NCBI RefSeq assembly: GCF_023074055.1
Contig: NZ_JADPKR010000074.1
Location: 1-54,469, forward strand
Direction: 5' to 3'
DNA from: Bradyrhizobium sp. 141
Lineage (GTDB): Bacteria; Pseudomonadota; Alphaproteobacteria; Rhizobiales; Xanthobacteraceae
Length of the DNA: 54,469 nucleotides
Shown piece after piece: positions 1 to 9,315 of the stretch (position 1 is the first letter of the stretch; each line of letters begins with the position of its first letter). The position numbers were made by a program, and so were the translations under genes. The notes beneath the pieces were generated by a model, which saw only the letters and a list, made by a program, of their open reading frames with translations, was not told where the DNA came from and did no database searches.

Positions 1-99
1 GGATCGTCAACGGTCACCCAAACAGCGAAATCGATCAGCTGCTTCCCTGGGCCTATCGCGCGCAATCCCTCAAAGCCGTGGCCTGAGAACGACGCTTAC
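1..99 (+). mobile_element. IS66-family element, 3-prime end only
   Basis: The window opens inside an IS66-type element. It holds the last codons of the transposase and a terminal sequence that, read inward from base 99, starts GTAAGCG, the usual start of IS66 terminal inverted repeats. The element end falls inside the 3-prime part of a methyltransferase pseudogene, so it probably inserted into that gene. The rest of the element lies outside the window. Confidence 0.6.
3..86 (+). CDS. tnpC: IS66 family transposase TnpC, C-terminal 27 residues
   Basis: Only the C-terminus is present. The residues GHPNSEIDQLLPWAY match the conserved IS66 TnpC tail (compare AHPAHRLDELLPWNW in the copy ending at 13437 and DHPAKRIHELLPWNW in the copy ending at 18133). 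The frame stops with TGA at 84-86. The catalytic domain is outside the window, so integrity cannot be judged. Confidence 0.75.
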   Translation: MVNGHPNSEIDQLLPWAYRAQSLKAVA

Positions 100-778
100 G
101 CTCATCCGGATGTGGCCCTCGCTGCACAATGCGATAGCCTTGATGAGCCTGAACGAATTCTCTTTCGGATATCCAAGTTCGCCCGTACTTGACGAGCTTC
201 TCCTTGGAAGCCAGCGATGTCCCTGGGCCGTTGTCATTTAGAAATGATGTCTGAACCTCGCACCTAGTCTCCGTGCCAATGGGCACGCGCTGCCAGACCA
301 ATTTTGTTGGGCCGACGGAGCACAGCGTCCTGACGGTTTCCAGTGGATTCCGGACGTATTGTATAGCTCCATTTGAATGGACAAGGTAGACTCCGCCAAG
401 CCATTCGGCCGCCTCTTCAATGCGCTCGAAAAACTTCAGCTTGTCAGTCGCAAGCTCCTTCGAGCGCCCCACCATGGCAGGTGTCTCAACTACTCCCTAT
501 CGGATATCCGGCGATTGCCGGAGGGCCAGTTTGTAGTGTAGTCCGGCGCCTCCTCCAAAATCGAGCACGGCGCCAAGGCCCGCGACCAGCGGCCAGTCCC
601 CACCAGGTTTGTAAGCGACTGTCTTGCGGAAAATAGTTTCGACCAGCTCCGGGTTCTCATACCCCTCGATGGTCTCTTTGGGCTGGAAAAGTTTACGCCT
701 GACTCTTTGGAGAAACTTCACGGTTTGTTCCGGCACAGCTTCTGATCGTGCGTCCGGGGTATCACACGCTGGAAACAT
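53..778 (-). pseudogene. TIGR04325 family methyltransferase, amber-interrupted and cut by IS66
   Basis: Two stretches in the same frame, 497-778 and 53-475, read as one protein of about 242 codons separated by a single TAG at 497-499. The N-terminal part has the SAM-binding segment VLDFGGGAGLHYKLA. The second part continues with VVETPAM, ELATDKLKFF, LVHSNGAIQYV and SFLNDNGPG, all typical of the TIGR04325 putative methyltransferases often found with polysaccharide or glycan synthesis genes. Relatives have Trp where TAG stands (TGG to TAG). From base 99 down the frame runs into IS66 sequence, so the native C-terminus is lost. Function is inferred from family resemblance only; as it stands the gene is dead unless the amber is read through. 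Confidence 0.7.
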
Positions 779-822
779 TTAGAAATATTTCTGGATGCGC
801 TATATTTTCGCAGCGCGTTTCA

Positions 823-1728
823 TCAGCCGGCGACAGCTAGCTTTCGCCGCAAGGCGCGAACCAATCCGCTCAAGTTCTTGAACCTGCTGCGCCGAAATCG
901 TTTGTCTACAAACACGTTGGTCATAATGAGGGGGCATTCCGGAAGGCGGCTCATCGACGTCAAAATGAAATCCAGGGGCTGCTTGTTTTGCTCATCGAGC
1001 CTGATCACGACGACGAGGCCGGAACGCTGCTTGGAGCTACGTCGTAGTGTCCAGACCCGGCAGTGCCGTTGGGCATGCTGCCAGCATCGGATGACGCGCA
1101 ATGATATGAAGGAACCATCCTTCACCGCCAAGCAGCCCCCCGCCCGCTCAGCAATGAGATCGGAGCTTACAGTCGGCACGCCACCAATTCCCGCGGCGAG
1201 TTGCTGGATCACCCGATAGGCCGAGCCCGACAATCCGGCAATGTCCCGCAAAAACCTTTGCCGATTGATCGCGGCTCATTTCGGCCGCCATCAGGCGCTT
1301 CATGTTCTTCCAAAGGCTGGAGATCGGGCTTCCATCGTTCTCGAAGACTTCTGCGCAATAGATTACGTTCACGCCAGCCAGCTTGCAGAGAACTCGTAGT
1401 AGGCCCTTTCATCTGTGTCCTGAAACCGTCCCCAGCGGCTGACGTCCCGCACCAGGGCGTTGGCGAAGTCGGCGGCTCCCGATTGCACGTCATTGAGCAG
1501 ATCGATAAGTCCCTAGCCCTCATCTATATACGAGCGCACGATCTCGAACCGATGCTCAGCGGCGTAGCTCGCGATCAAAGCCATCTGATTTGCGATCGAG
1601 TATTGTTGCCGATCAGTCGACATACGGATGTATTGTGCCGCCCGAAGCTCATTCTCACGTCTTCGAAGCAACCTGGCATGCTGGAAACTGAGCGCAGTTC
1701 CCATGGAACGACCGCTACCGTTGGCCAC
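823..1728 (-). pseudogene. Large serine recombinase, degenerate
   Basis: Read from 1728 downwards, the start of a resolvase/invertase catalytic domain is visible (AAQYIRMSTDRQQYSIANQ, with the catalytic Ser context RMSTD). It is followed by an in-frame TAG near 1513, then DVSRWGRFQDTDERAYYEF. A frameshift near 1390 leads to VIYCAEVFENDG and MKRLMAAEMSRDQSAKVF, and another shift near 1250 leads to the C-terminal domain ending at 823. These are the landmarks of site-specific serine recombinases common in rhizobial islands. The segment between the Ser motif and SRWGRF is also shorter than usual, so there is probably a deletion. It cannot make a functional recombinase. It is likely a relic of an earlier integrative element. 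Confidence 0.7.
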
Positions 1729-2155
1729 GCCCAGCCTATCTCAGCCAGGCTGAAAGCCAAGATGAACTGTACTTTCCGATCCAGCCCAGCGCAAGCGAAC
1801 CTACGACCGGCGCCAGGACAGACCAAAACCAGGACCCACGGCGTACGGCACTGATCGAGCGCAGATACAGAAAGGCGCCCAGCAGAGCACCGTAGTTCCT
1901 TCTAAAATCTCCGTTTAGCTTGGCGATCTTGGACAGATCGGAAGTCTCAAACTTCGTCGGCCATTGCGCTGGTCCTCGTTAGAGCCAGCGTCTTATGAAC
2001 CACTGTTTTGCCCGACGGAGCAAGCAGAATTTCGGTATTTCAAAATAAGCATCTGGACCTCCCGCTGGATCTTGACCGCCTTTTGGCCCGATGTGACGGC
2101 AGGTCTCTAGGGCTAGCGGCTTGCCTCTCGTTCGGTTTGCCGGAATCTATTTCGC
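1729..2155. other. No recognisable gene
   Basis: Short open frames occur on both strands but none has a recognisable domain, a convincing start or a ribosome binding site. It may hold upstream debris of the recombinase element. Confidence 0.4.
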
Positions 2156-2580
2156 ATGAGCACCAAGTCGCGAGAGGTCATCTGGGGCGGCCGGATCATG
2201 GGCGCGAAGATTCATGCTGACGGAGCCCGCGAGCGTGCCCAGCAGGCCATCCGTGAGGCAGACCGGGCGGAGGCCGACGCCTGGTCCGTTCGCATGGAGG
2301 GCTACGGCGGCCCTGCCCTGCCCTCCCCCACGATCGGCCAATGCCTTAACGGAGGACTTGGCTGGCTAGAGGTCGAATGCGCCCGCTGTAAGACGCGCGC
2401 CAGCCTACCTCTGGACGCCATCCGCCGGCCTCGCGATACGCCGCTCTGGAAGCTGGAAGCCTCTCTCAAGTGCCGATCATGTCGCACGCCACGATACGCT
2501 CCGCCTGCTCGATGATTAAGCTAACCGAGACGAGGCAGATCACGCCGTATAAATGGGTTCACCCGACCGAAGAGCGTTAA
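2156..2580 (+). pseudogene. Small conserved zinc-ribbon-like protein, frameshifted near its end
   Basis: The frame from ATG 2156 gives 119 residues with an Ala/Arg/Glu-rich helix (DGARERAQQAIREADRAEADAW), then TIGQCLNGGLGWLEVEC and two Cys pairs (CARC, CRSC) that look like a zinc ribbon. It stops at 2515. One base out of phase, the sequence continues IKLTETRQITPYKWVHPTEER to TAA 2578-2580, which I take as the native C-terminus. I recognise this as a small family next to SOS-response-associated peptidase genes in Bradyrhizobium (from memory, not checked), and a peptidase start does follow at 2605. Function unknown. A shortened protein could still be made. Confidence 0.6.
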
Positions 2581-2604
2581 TGGAAAATCAGGTTAGCCGG
2601 AGCT

Positions 2605-2701
2605 ATGTGCAATCTTTATTCCATCACCACGAATCAAGCCGCAATCAGCGCGCTGTCTAGGCGTGGTCAATCAATACGTCGGCAATCTTGCGCCTATGCC
2701 T
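2605..2701 (+). pseudogene. SOS-response-associated peptidase (SRAP) N-terminal fragment
   Basis: ATG 2605 starts MCNLYSITTNQAAISAL, the invariant N-terminus of the SRAP/YedK/HMCES family, in which Cys2 is the catalytic residue that crosslinks to abasic sites in single-stranded DNA. A one-base insertion near 2661 shifts the frame; the expected continuation VVNQYVGNLAPMP is read in the next frame. Similarity to SRAP then ends abruptly at about 2701, where a different protein begins. Only about 30 residues of roughly 220 remain. Confidence 0.7.
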
Positions 2702-2953
2702 TGGAATGGCTACCTGCGTAACACGATCGCGCAGTCCTGGGGCTACGGTTACCAAGTCTGGATCCTTCCGGGGGAGCGTCGGATGTTCGTTCTCTTGGGC
2801 ACCAACGGCCAGGACTTGCTCGTCGATGCCGAATCGAAGTTGGTCATGGTGCACACGGCGGTCCGCAAACTGGCCGGCTTCAACCCCAAGTCACCCGAGG
2901 TCATTGCTTTATGGTACGCGGTGGTGGCGCAGTTTGGCCATCGTTACCGATAG
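2702..2953 (+). pseudogene. Beta-lactamase-fold serine hydrolase, C-terminal fragment
   Basis: The residues after the junction (GYLRNTIAQSWGYGYQVWIL, RRMFVLLGTNGQDLLVDAES, KLVMVHTAV) match the C-terminal third of class C beta-lactamase-related serine hydrolases, where the GYGYQVW and G.GQ strands line the active site. The Ser-x-x-Lys motif and the N-terminal two thirds are absent. The fragment is in frame with the shifted SRAP remnant, so an artificial 96-residue chimera is open from 2663. No function is expected. Confidence 0.65.
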
Positions 2954-2982
2954 CCGGTGACTGGGCCGTCGCTCGGCTCGAT

Positions 2983-3013
2983 GTCCGAGTTGGGTCAAAC
3001 TCAGAAGTCTGAG
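2983..3013 (+). repeat. Partial copy of the dispersed 110-bp repeat
   Basis: GTCCGAGTTGGGTCAAA at 2983-2999 is identical to 13920-13936, where the full repeat begins; similarity then fades. It lies just downstream of the chimeric fragment. Confidence 0.6.
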
Positions 3014-3105
3014 TGCCCAACTGGGAAGTCCGCTTTTCCCTCAAGAACGGGCATCGGCAGCCAGAGCTGTCAGTCCGAAAAGTGCTAATTTGCGGACGTC
3101 CTCAC

Positions 3106-6100
3106 TTACCAGCTATATCGCGCCACGCCTTTGCCAGCGTAGCTGCGCGTAACATTGGAGAACTCGCCCTCGAAGGTCGCAGCAAGCGAAACGCCGTTCA
3201 TGAACTTCATCTCTGCTGAGGCCGTCGTCATCGCGGCATCACGCGCCTGTGCGGCACCGTTGACGACAAAGGACGCCCCCGGCAGCGTTTGGAAGCTGGC
3301 GGCGATGCTGCGATCCGGATTGAAGTCGTGCGCCCAAGCGAGGCGGCTCCGCAGGACAAGGGTCGCTGTGCCCACGGCATATGATTTGTCGGTGCGCCAT
3401 CCCAATTCGCTGCGCGACGCGGTGACAGCCCTGGAGGCGTACTCGAGCGCAATCATGCTGCCCGAGAGAACGCCTTCCGCATAGGCCGGCAGATCGAACG
3501 CCGTGACCTGCGCAGCCGCATAGGGCGTGACACCGATCAATGGCGTGATAAACCGATAACCGCCTTCGATGCGCGCCGAGAAAGCGTTGGCATTGACGCG
3601 TGCGCGCAAGCGATCGACGCCCACGACGGTCACGGTGCGGTCCGTGGTGACATCCTGCCAGCCATAGGCGAGCGCAGCCGAGAGATACGCAGCACCGGCG
3701 GTGTGTCGAATGAAGGCGCCGGCCTGGAACAGGTCCGACGAGCCCTGCCCGAGACTGTTGGCGATGCTGAAATTGGTGCCGCCGCCGGCCAGCGCAAAGC
3801 CGGCCAAAGTATCCGGCGAGAACCGATAGTCGGCGCCAATAGCCGTGCCATAGACCCGGCCGGTCGCGGCGCTGGTTCCCAACCTCGCATTGCCGCTGGT
3901 GGTCTGCGATCCACCGAACCCTGCGGCCCACACGTTCCAGCCGCTTGCGAACGGATCGGCGATGCGGGGCAGCGCCTTGGTGTAAATTGCGGCATAAGCA
4001 TCGCGTTCGGCGCGTGATCGTGTCTTGCCGGCAGACGAGGTGTCGGCGTTTGCTGCGTTGTTTTCGGCAAATTGCGACGCGCTGCCCTGTGCGGCATCGC
4101 CGGCGCGACCGTCGAGCCAGGGATCGAGCAATACGCCCATGAACAGATTCATCGCCTGAAACGTCGTCTGCTGCGTACCCGTCGCCGCTTCGCCGGAGAC
4201 TTGCGCCAATCCGATCGCCGATAGCGTGCCGAATGCCATCGGAATTCCGCCGTTGCTGTTGAAGTAACCGGTCAGTGCATTGGCGATCGTCTGTTGGTTG
4301 CCGGTCAGTCCCGTGTTGGATCCGGGACCGGACGGCGTGAAAGCCAATGTTAAATCCACATAGGCGTGCGTAGGGTCGTAACTCAACGACATCGTGAAGT
4401 TGGATGGCAGGTTGGAACTGGCAAGCGCGCCGAATGTGCCGCTGATGCCGCCCGCGGCGCTCAAAATGGTATAGCGCTTCGCGAAATTGCCAGTGTTGGC
4501 GTAAGTCGCGGATACCGTGCCGTTGAGGGTCGCGCTGCCCGAGACGTTGGCGAAGGAGGCGGCGGTCGGACTGATCTGCACCAGATAGGCTGCGCCGGAC
4601 TGGAGGGCGAGATTGCCATTTACCGTCATCGACGAGCCCGATGTGCCGCTGCCCGGCAGGAATGTGGCGCCGTTTGCGATCATTGTATGGCCGATAACGC
4701 CGGTACCCATCAGCGCGGCGCCAGCGTTCACCATGGTCAGACTGGACGCCGCGATGGACCCCGCTACATCAAGCGTGCCGCCGGACACCATGGTTGGGCC
4801 GGTGTAGGTATTTACCGACGTGAGCACCAGGCGGCCGGCGCCAATCTTCTCCAGCGGCCGCGGCCCATTCAACTCGGAAATAATGCCGGCCTGCGTTGCG
4901 GTGCCGGCGAGCACCTGCAACTGTGTGTGGTTGGAATTCACCTGGATTGGATTCGCCAGCGTGATGCCGTCGGCATAATCCAGCACCGAGCCTGTGGTCG
5001 TGACAGCACCGGTCCCGAGGGCCGCGTTGTTCTCGACCCGCAGCGTTCCACCCGCAATCGTCGTGCCGCCGGAATAGCTATTGGCGTTGGTGAGAACAGT
5101 CGTGCCGGTGCCGAGTTGCTCGAATGTACCCGAGCCGGAGATAGTGCCCGCGAAAGTGAAAATATCCGAACGGTTGATCACGAATCGGGCGTTATCGAGC
5201 ACGTTGCCGACGATCGAGCCTGTGGTGCCGCCGTTGCCGAGCTGGAGCGCGCCCGCTGCGATCGTTGTGCCGCCGGAATAGATGTTGGCAGCGGTGAGCG
5301 TCGTGGTGCCCAAGCCGCTTTGCTGCAATGCGCCGCTGCCTGCGATAACGCCGTCGAACTGGTAGGCGTTGAAGCGATCGAATGCCAAGGTGCCGTGGTT
5401 CGTGATGTCGCCGATGATCGAGCCCGTCGTGCCGCCGTTGCCGAGCCACAACGTTCCAGCAACGATCGTGGTACCGCCGACATAAGTGTTGGCGGCCGTC
5501 AGGACCAAGTCTCCGGCACCTGACTTGGTCAGTGCGCCTCCGGATCCGATCGCCTCGCTCAGTGTAAATGCGCTGCCGGCATAGGCAATATCGAAGCCCC
5601 CGCCATGGGCGCCCCAATTGATGGCACGCGCGGTCGAAGTGAATGACGTACCTGTGACCTGCAGGGTGCCGCCATTGAAGCTCAGCCCGCCTGCGGCGTT
5701 GCCGAGGTTGGTATCAGCTCCGACCGACAGGGTACCAGCATTTAAGACGGTCCCGCCGACATAAGTGTTCGTTGCCGTCAGCGTCGTGTTGCCGGGGCCG
5801 TTCTGCTGCACCACGCCGGTTCCGGAAATCACCCCGCCGAAGCCATAACTGTCGGAGCGGTTGAAGGCCAGTATGGCGTTGTTGGTGACATTGCCTGTGA
5901 TCGATCCGGTCGTCCCGCCATTGCCGAGTTGCAGCGTGCCGCCTGTGATGGTGGTGCCGCCGCTATAGGTGTTGGTGCCAGTGAAGATGGTCGTGCCGGC
6001 CTCGGTGCGGGTTGCGCCGGCACCCGACACGTTCGACGCGAAAACATAGCCGGTGTCCGTATGATTGAAGACGATCCGGCCGGTGCCGGCCCCGAACACG

Positions 6101-7716
6101 ACAGACGGGGTGACCAGGGTGCCGGCGGCAGCCGCTGCCTGACCGGATGCGGCACCGATGTTCAGCGTTCCGGTCGAGCCGCCATTCACCGCGATCGTCA
6201 GGGTGTTGCCGATCGAAACCGAACCGCCATCAGCGATCGTCAGCGCTCCCTGGCCGTTGGCGCCAAGGCTGAAATTCGTGTCGGTATTCCAGGCCGAACC
6301 GGCCCCGGTCACGGTCGCCGCGCCGGTACCAAAAACGCCGACAAAACTATTTAGCGCCCTGGCGACGCCGCCGGCCTCGACCAGCAGCGATCCATTTGCC
6401 TGGAGGCCGACTGCGATGCTGGAATTCCCGAAAAACCGCGAGTTCGCACCGGTGACGGTGACGCTGCCGGTCGTGCCGGCGCCTGAGCCGATAGAGGCCG
6501 ACGTATTGCCGATCACTGTGCCGCCATTCGCGATAGTCAGCGAACCGTTACCCGTATCCCCCACCGCCAGGAAAGCGGTGCTGGTCCAGATCGATCCGGC
6601 GCCGGAAACGGTCGCGGCGCCAGTGGCGCCAGCGGCGCTGCCGATCAGTCCGTTGTTTCCCGTGACCGTGCCACCACCGGTGACCTTGAGAGTGCCGGTG
6701 CTGCCGGCGAGCGTGCCGACCGCCACAGCAGCGCCCGAGTTGATGGCGCCACTGGGACCCGACACCTCCAGCGTGCCGCCCTTGATGAAGGTGCCATTCC
6801 CGTAGGTATTCTGGCCGGTGAAAGTCGTGGTGCCGGATTCGACCATCACCGCACCGGTCCCAGAGATCGCCGGCGCGAAGCTGTAATTGTTCGACGTGTG
6901 ATTGAAAACGATTGTGCTGGTACTACCAAAAAACGTCACCTCAGGTGCACTCACAACTCCAGGTGCCGCTGCAGCTTGACCCGACGCGGCACCGATGTTG
7001 AGCGTACCGGTGCCGTTGAGGCCGGCATTCCCGCCAATGAGCGGGCGCGCGCTCGCAACGGTGCCACCATTGGAAACTGTGAGTGTGCCCGTTCCGGATT
7101 GCCCGAGGATAAGCGAGGATTCCAGGCGCGAGTTTGCGCCATCCACGACGGCATTGCCAACGGAACCAGATTGCACGCCCAGAGTAATGTCGTAGGCAGC
7201 GACAGTACCGCCTGCGGTAATGACGAGTGTGCCGGTGCTGCCAGTCTGAACTCCTACCTGGAAAAAGCCACTTCCGCCGCTCCAGGTCGAGCCCGAGCCG
7301 GTCACTATTACCGTTCCGCTCCCGCCCAGGGACCCTATACTGCTATTGTTTTGGACGCCGAGACTGCCCCCGTTTTGGATGATCAGCGAACCGCTGGCGC
7401 TCTTTCCGACGGCCAGGCTATACGCAGCGGCTCCGGAGGTTTCAACGATCGCTGGGCTGGGGACGCTGTTGTTTGAGATCCCTACACTGTCATTCGTTGT
7501 TGGGACGCCGTTTGACCAGTTACCGGCAATAAACCAATTTGACGAGAGCGCGCCGGTCCACTCACTGTCCGCGCAAGCGGGAGCGGCCAGGACCGCGGTC
7601 ATCAGGCCGACAAGCGCGGTGGTGCCGAGAAGGCGCGCGCGCCAGCCTAATCCCAAACGCGGCCCGTAAGATGATCGCTCCGGCTTCGACAACCTCGTCA
7701 TCTCAAAAAGCCGCAC
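3106..7716 (-). CDS. Autotransporter (type Va secretion) with beta-strand-repeat passenger
   Basis: A 1536-residue protein exported by the Sec system and then through its own outer-membrane barrel. A long signal peptide covers about residues 1-50 (basic n-region, core LLGTTALVGLMTAVLA, cleavage after APACA). Residues about 50-1200 form the passenger, made of autotransporter-associated strand repeats: recurring G-T-L-x-V/L-G-N-G-G units with YSGGTTI/GTLQLGNGGTTGSI blocks and three copies of GAASGQAAAA. A linker (GNQQTIANALTGYFNSNGG) precedes the barrel at about 1270-1536 (NVWAAGFGG, GADYRFSPDTLAGFALAGG), which ends with the aromatic C-terminus RYSW. No breaks are seen, notable in this decayed window. 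It is divergent from an AraC regulator. The passenger function is unknown; adhesion or surface display is usual for the family. ATG 7716 is the first start; Met6 is an alternative. Confidence 0.9.
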   Translation of the reverse strand: MRLFEMTRLSKPERSSYGPRLGLGWRARLLGTTALVGLMTAVLAAPACADSEWTGALSSNWFIAGNWSNGVPTTNDSVGISNNSVPSPAIVETSGAAAYSLAVGKSASGSLIIQNGGSLGVQNNSSIGSLGGSGTVIVTGSGSTWSGGSGFFQVGVQTGSTGTLVITAGGTVAAYDITLGVQSGSVGNAVVDGANSRLESSLILGQSGTGTLTVSNGGTVASARPLIGGNAGLNGTGTLNIGAASGQAAAAPGVVSAPEVTFFGSTSTIVFNHTSNNYSFAPAISGTGAVMVESGTTTFTGQNTYGNGTFIKGGTLEVSGPSGAINSGAAVAVGTLAGSTGTLKVTGGGTVTGNNGLIGSAAGATGAATVSGAGSIWTSTAFLAVGDTGNGSLTIANGGTVIGNTSASIGSGAGTTGSVTVTGANSRFFGNSSIAVGLQANGSLLVEAGGVARALNSFVGVFGTGAATVTGAGSAWNTDTNFSLGANGQGALTIADGGSVSIGNTLTIAVNGGSTGTLNIGAASGQAAAAAGTLVTPSVVFGAGTGRIVFNHTDTGYVFASNVSGAGATRTEAGTTIFTGTNTYSGGTTITGGTLQLGNGGTTGSITGNVTNNAILAFNRSDSYGFGGVISGTGVVQQNGPGNTTLTATNTYVGGTVLNAGTLSVGADTNLGNAAGGLSFNGGTLQVTGTSFTSTARAINWGAHGGGFDIAYAGSAFTLSEAIGSGGALTKSGAGDLVLTAANTYVGGTTIVAGTLWLGNGGTTGSIIGDITNHGTLAFDRFNAYQFDGVIAGSGALQQSGLGTTTLTAANIYSGGTTIAAGALQLGNGGTTGSIVGNVLDNARFVINRSDIFTFAGTISGSGTFEQLGTGTTVLTNANSYSGGTTIAGGTLRVENNAALGTGAVTTTGSVLDYADGITLANPIQVNSNHTQLQVLAGTATQAGIISELNGPRPLEKIGAGRLVLTSVNTYTGPTMVSGGTLDVAGSIAASSLTMVNAGAALMGTGVIGHTMIANGATFLPGSGTSGSSMTVNGNLALQSGAAYLVQISPTAASFANVSGSATLNGTVSATYANTGNFAKRYTILSAAGGISGTFGALASSNLPSNFTMSLSYDPTHAYVDLTLAFTPSGPGSNTGLTGNQQTIANALTGYFNSNGGIPMAFGTLSAIGLAQVSGEAATGTQQTTFQAMNLFMGVLLDPWLDGRAGDAAQGSASQFAENNAANADTSSAGKTRSRAERDAYAAIYTKALPRIADPFASGWNVWAAGFGGSQTTSGNARLGTSAATGRVYGTAIGADYRFSPDTLAGFALAGGGTNFSIANSLGQGSSDLFQAGAFIRHTAGAAYLSAALAYGWQDVTTDRTVTVVGVDRLRARVNANAFSARIEGGYRFITPLIGVTPYAAAQVTAFDLPAYAEGVLSGSMIALEYASRAVTASRSELGWRTDKSYAVGTATLVLRSRLAWAHDFNPDRSIAASFQTLPGASFVVNGAAQARDAAMTTASAEMKFMNGVSLAATFEGEFSNVTRSYAGKGVARYSW

Positions 7717-7983
7717 TCTCGATCATAGAAGCCGATGGATTGCGCAATTCTGCGGGCAAAGCGCGGAGCGATTCCAATGCGGCTTGAGTTCTCGTACTGG
7801 ATAATTGACGGCCACTGACAACGCAACGAATTTGACGGCCAATTCCACCCCCGTGATATTTTTGACTTCAGCGGTCAAATCATCTGAACTGCGCAGGCAA
7901 GTTGGTGGCGACGAGCCCGTCGTCGCCGCTGCACCGGATTTGGTTTAACCGGTCGGAGCCAAATGAAGGAGGTCGATTGTTCC
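7717..7983. promoter_or_regulatory. Divergent regulatory region with direct repeats
   Basis: This interval separates the autotransporter and AraC genes and must carry both promoters. TTGACGGCCA occurs twice in direct orientation, at 7805-7814 and 7832-7841, 27 bp apart, a spacing compatible with an AraC-type regulator binding neighbouring sites. A strong ribosome binding site AAGGAGG at 7966-7972 stands 11 bases before ATG 7984. Confidence 0.45.
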
Positions 7984-9003
7984 ATGGCGGCGGCGATACC
8001 CGTTCTGCACTTCGACACCACTGATTTTCCGGAAAGCCAGCGTTTTGAAGTTTGGCGTGCCGGAATCACCACCCATCAGGTCACGCGCAGCGACCCTTCC
8101 GTCGCTCCATTCGACGCGGTGGTGGACGCCTGGACGCTCGGGGAAATGGTGATGACCCATTCCCGCATCGGCGCCGCCAGGATGGTGCGAACGGCCGAGA
8201 TGGCGCAGCAGGACAGCCGCGACTGGATCCTGGTTCTGTTGCTGAAGTCCGGCACGATGGATTTTGCGATCGACGGCGGCAAGAAACGACAGACGATGCG
8301 GCAAGGGGAGGTCGCCGTCTTTGACACAATTTGCGACTTTGCGTCAGACGGCTCTGCGATGGACAGCATCACCTGCGCAATTTCCAGGCGGGCGTTTGCC
8401 CAAATAACATCCGGGCCGTCGCCTCATCACGGTCTGATCCTTGAGGGGGCGTGGGGGCGTCTTGTCGCCGATTACCTGCTTTCCCTGGTGCGCCAGCTGC
8501 CCGACATGGATCTCGACGACACGTCAAATCTAACGGACGCGTTCGTCGGACTACTGATGGCGGGGCTGCGCGCGACGCAGCCCGCTGGCAACGCGCCGCT
8601 CGGCAAGACGACCGCAACGGCGCGTCAGCGGGTCGAATCCTATATCGACGAGAATCTGACGTCCTGCGAACTCACTTCCGAAGAAATCTGCAACAAGCTC
8701 GCCCTGTCGCCGTCAAGTCTGTACCGAGCGTTCGCGCACGCAGGAGGGATCACGGCCTATATTCGTAAACGACGGCTCGAGGTTATTCACGCCTTGCTGA
8801 GCACTACGGCTGAGGGTGTTTCAATCGGCGAAATCGCGCGTCAACACGGCTTTGTCAGTGCCGCGCATTTCAGCAGGGCGTTTCGAAAGCAGTTCGGCTT
8901 TAGCCCGCGGGTCGCGCGCCGCGCCACGATCCTTGTTCCACCCCCTGCAGCGGATGCCGATGAGGTCGCCATCTTTCGTCATTGGGAAGAGCAGCTGCGG
9001 TGA
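7984..9003 (+). CDS. AraC family transcriptional regulator
   Basis: A 339-residue one-component regulator. The N-terminal half (about 1-200) fits the AraC-binding-like cupin domain (DFPESQRFEVWRAG, then KSGTMDFAIDGGKKRQTM, FDTICDFASDG). The C-terminal AraC/XylS domain (about 215-325) has two helix-turn-helix units, one around LTSEEICNKLALSPSSLYRA and one around SIGEIARQHGFVSAAHFSRA, closing with FRKQFGFSPR. ATG 7984 is preferred over ATG 7963 because AAGGAGG lies between them at good spacing for 7984. Divergence from the autotransporter suggests it may control that gene. The effector is unknown. Confidence 0.85.
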   Translation: MAAAIPVLHFDTTDFPESQRFEVWRAGITTHQVTRSDPSVAPFDAVVDAWTLGEMVMTHSRIGAARMVRTAEMAQQDSRDWILVLLLKSGTMDFAIDGGKKRQTMRQGEVAVFDTICDFASDGSAMDSITCAISRRAFAQITSGPSPHHGLILEGAWGRLVADYLLSLVRQLPDMDLDDTSNLTDAFVGLLMAGLRATQPAGNAPLGKTTATARQRVESYIDENLTSCELTSEEICNKLALSPSSLYRAFAHAGGITAYIRKRRLEVIHALLSTTAEGVSIGEIARQHGFVSAAHFSRAFRKQFGFSPRVARRATILVPPPAADADEVAIFRHWEEQLR

Positions 9004-9315
9004 AGTCTGCAATCGGGTTTCAATCTGCGCCCAGATTGCGGTATCCGCTTTGCTGTCACCACTCGCCCAACCCCACTGCCGGGAGGGGTCAAACGCGCCG
9101 CTTTGGACGTGTGCCAGTCAATTCCGGTCTTCCTCGACAAGCGGACGTTCGGCGACCAGGGACAGTCCCAAACGTGCCGACAACGGACATCCCGCGAGCC
9201 CGCCCGCACAATGCTTTATGCGTGTCACGAGCCAAGGCTGGAACGAAGATGCGGGTTCCTGCTATCACTAGTGATTGTAGACTTAATACGACCCTTGGGC
9301 GAGCGGAGACGACCG
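9004..9315. other. No recognisable gene
   Basis: No frame here has domain similarity I can name. GAGCGGAGACGACCG precedes the acetyltransferase start and could serve as a weak ribosome binding site. Confidence 0.4.

Noticed and set aside
4366..5523. A 385-codon frame on the plus strand opposite the autotransporter
   Set aside because: It is the complement of repetitive Gly/Thr-rich coding sequence; composition is low-complexity, with no start signal and no domain.
9260..9305. Resemblance to cloning-vector sequence (ACTAGT and TAATACGAC close together)
   Set aside because: Only 9-10 bases match a T7 promoter and the rest differs; flanking DNA is continuous genomic-looking sequence leading into an acetyltransferase start.
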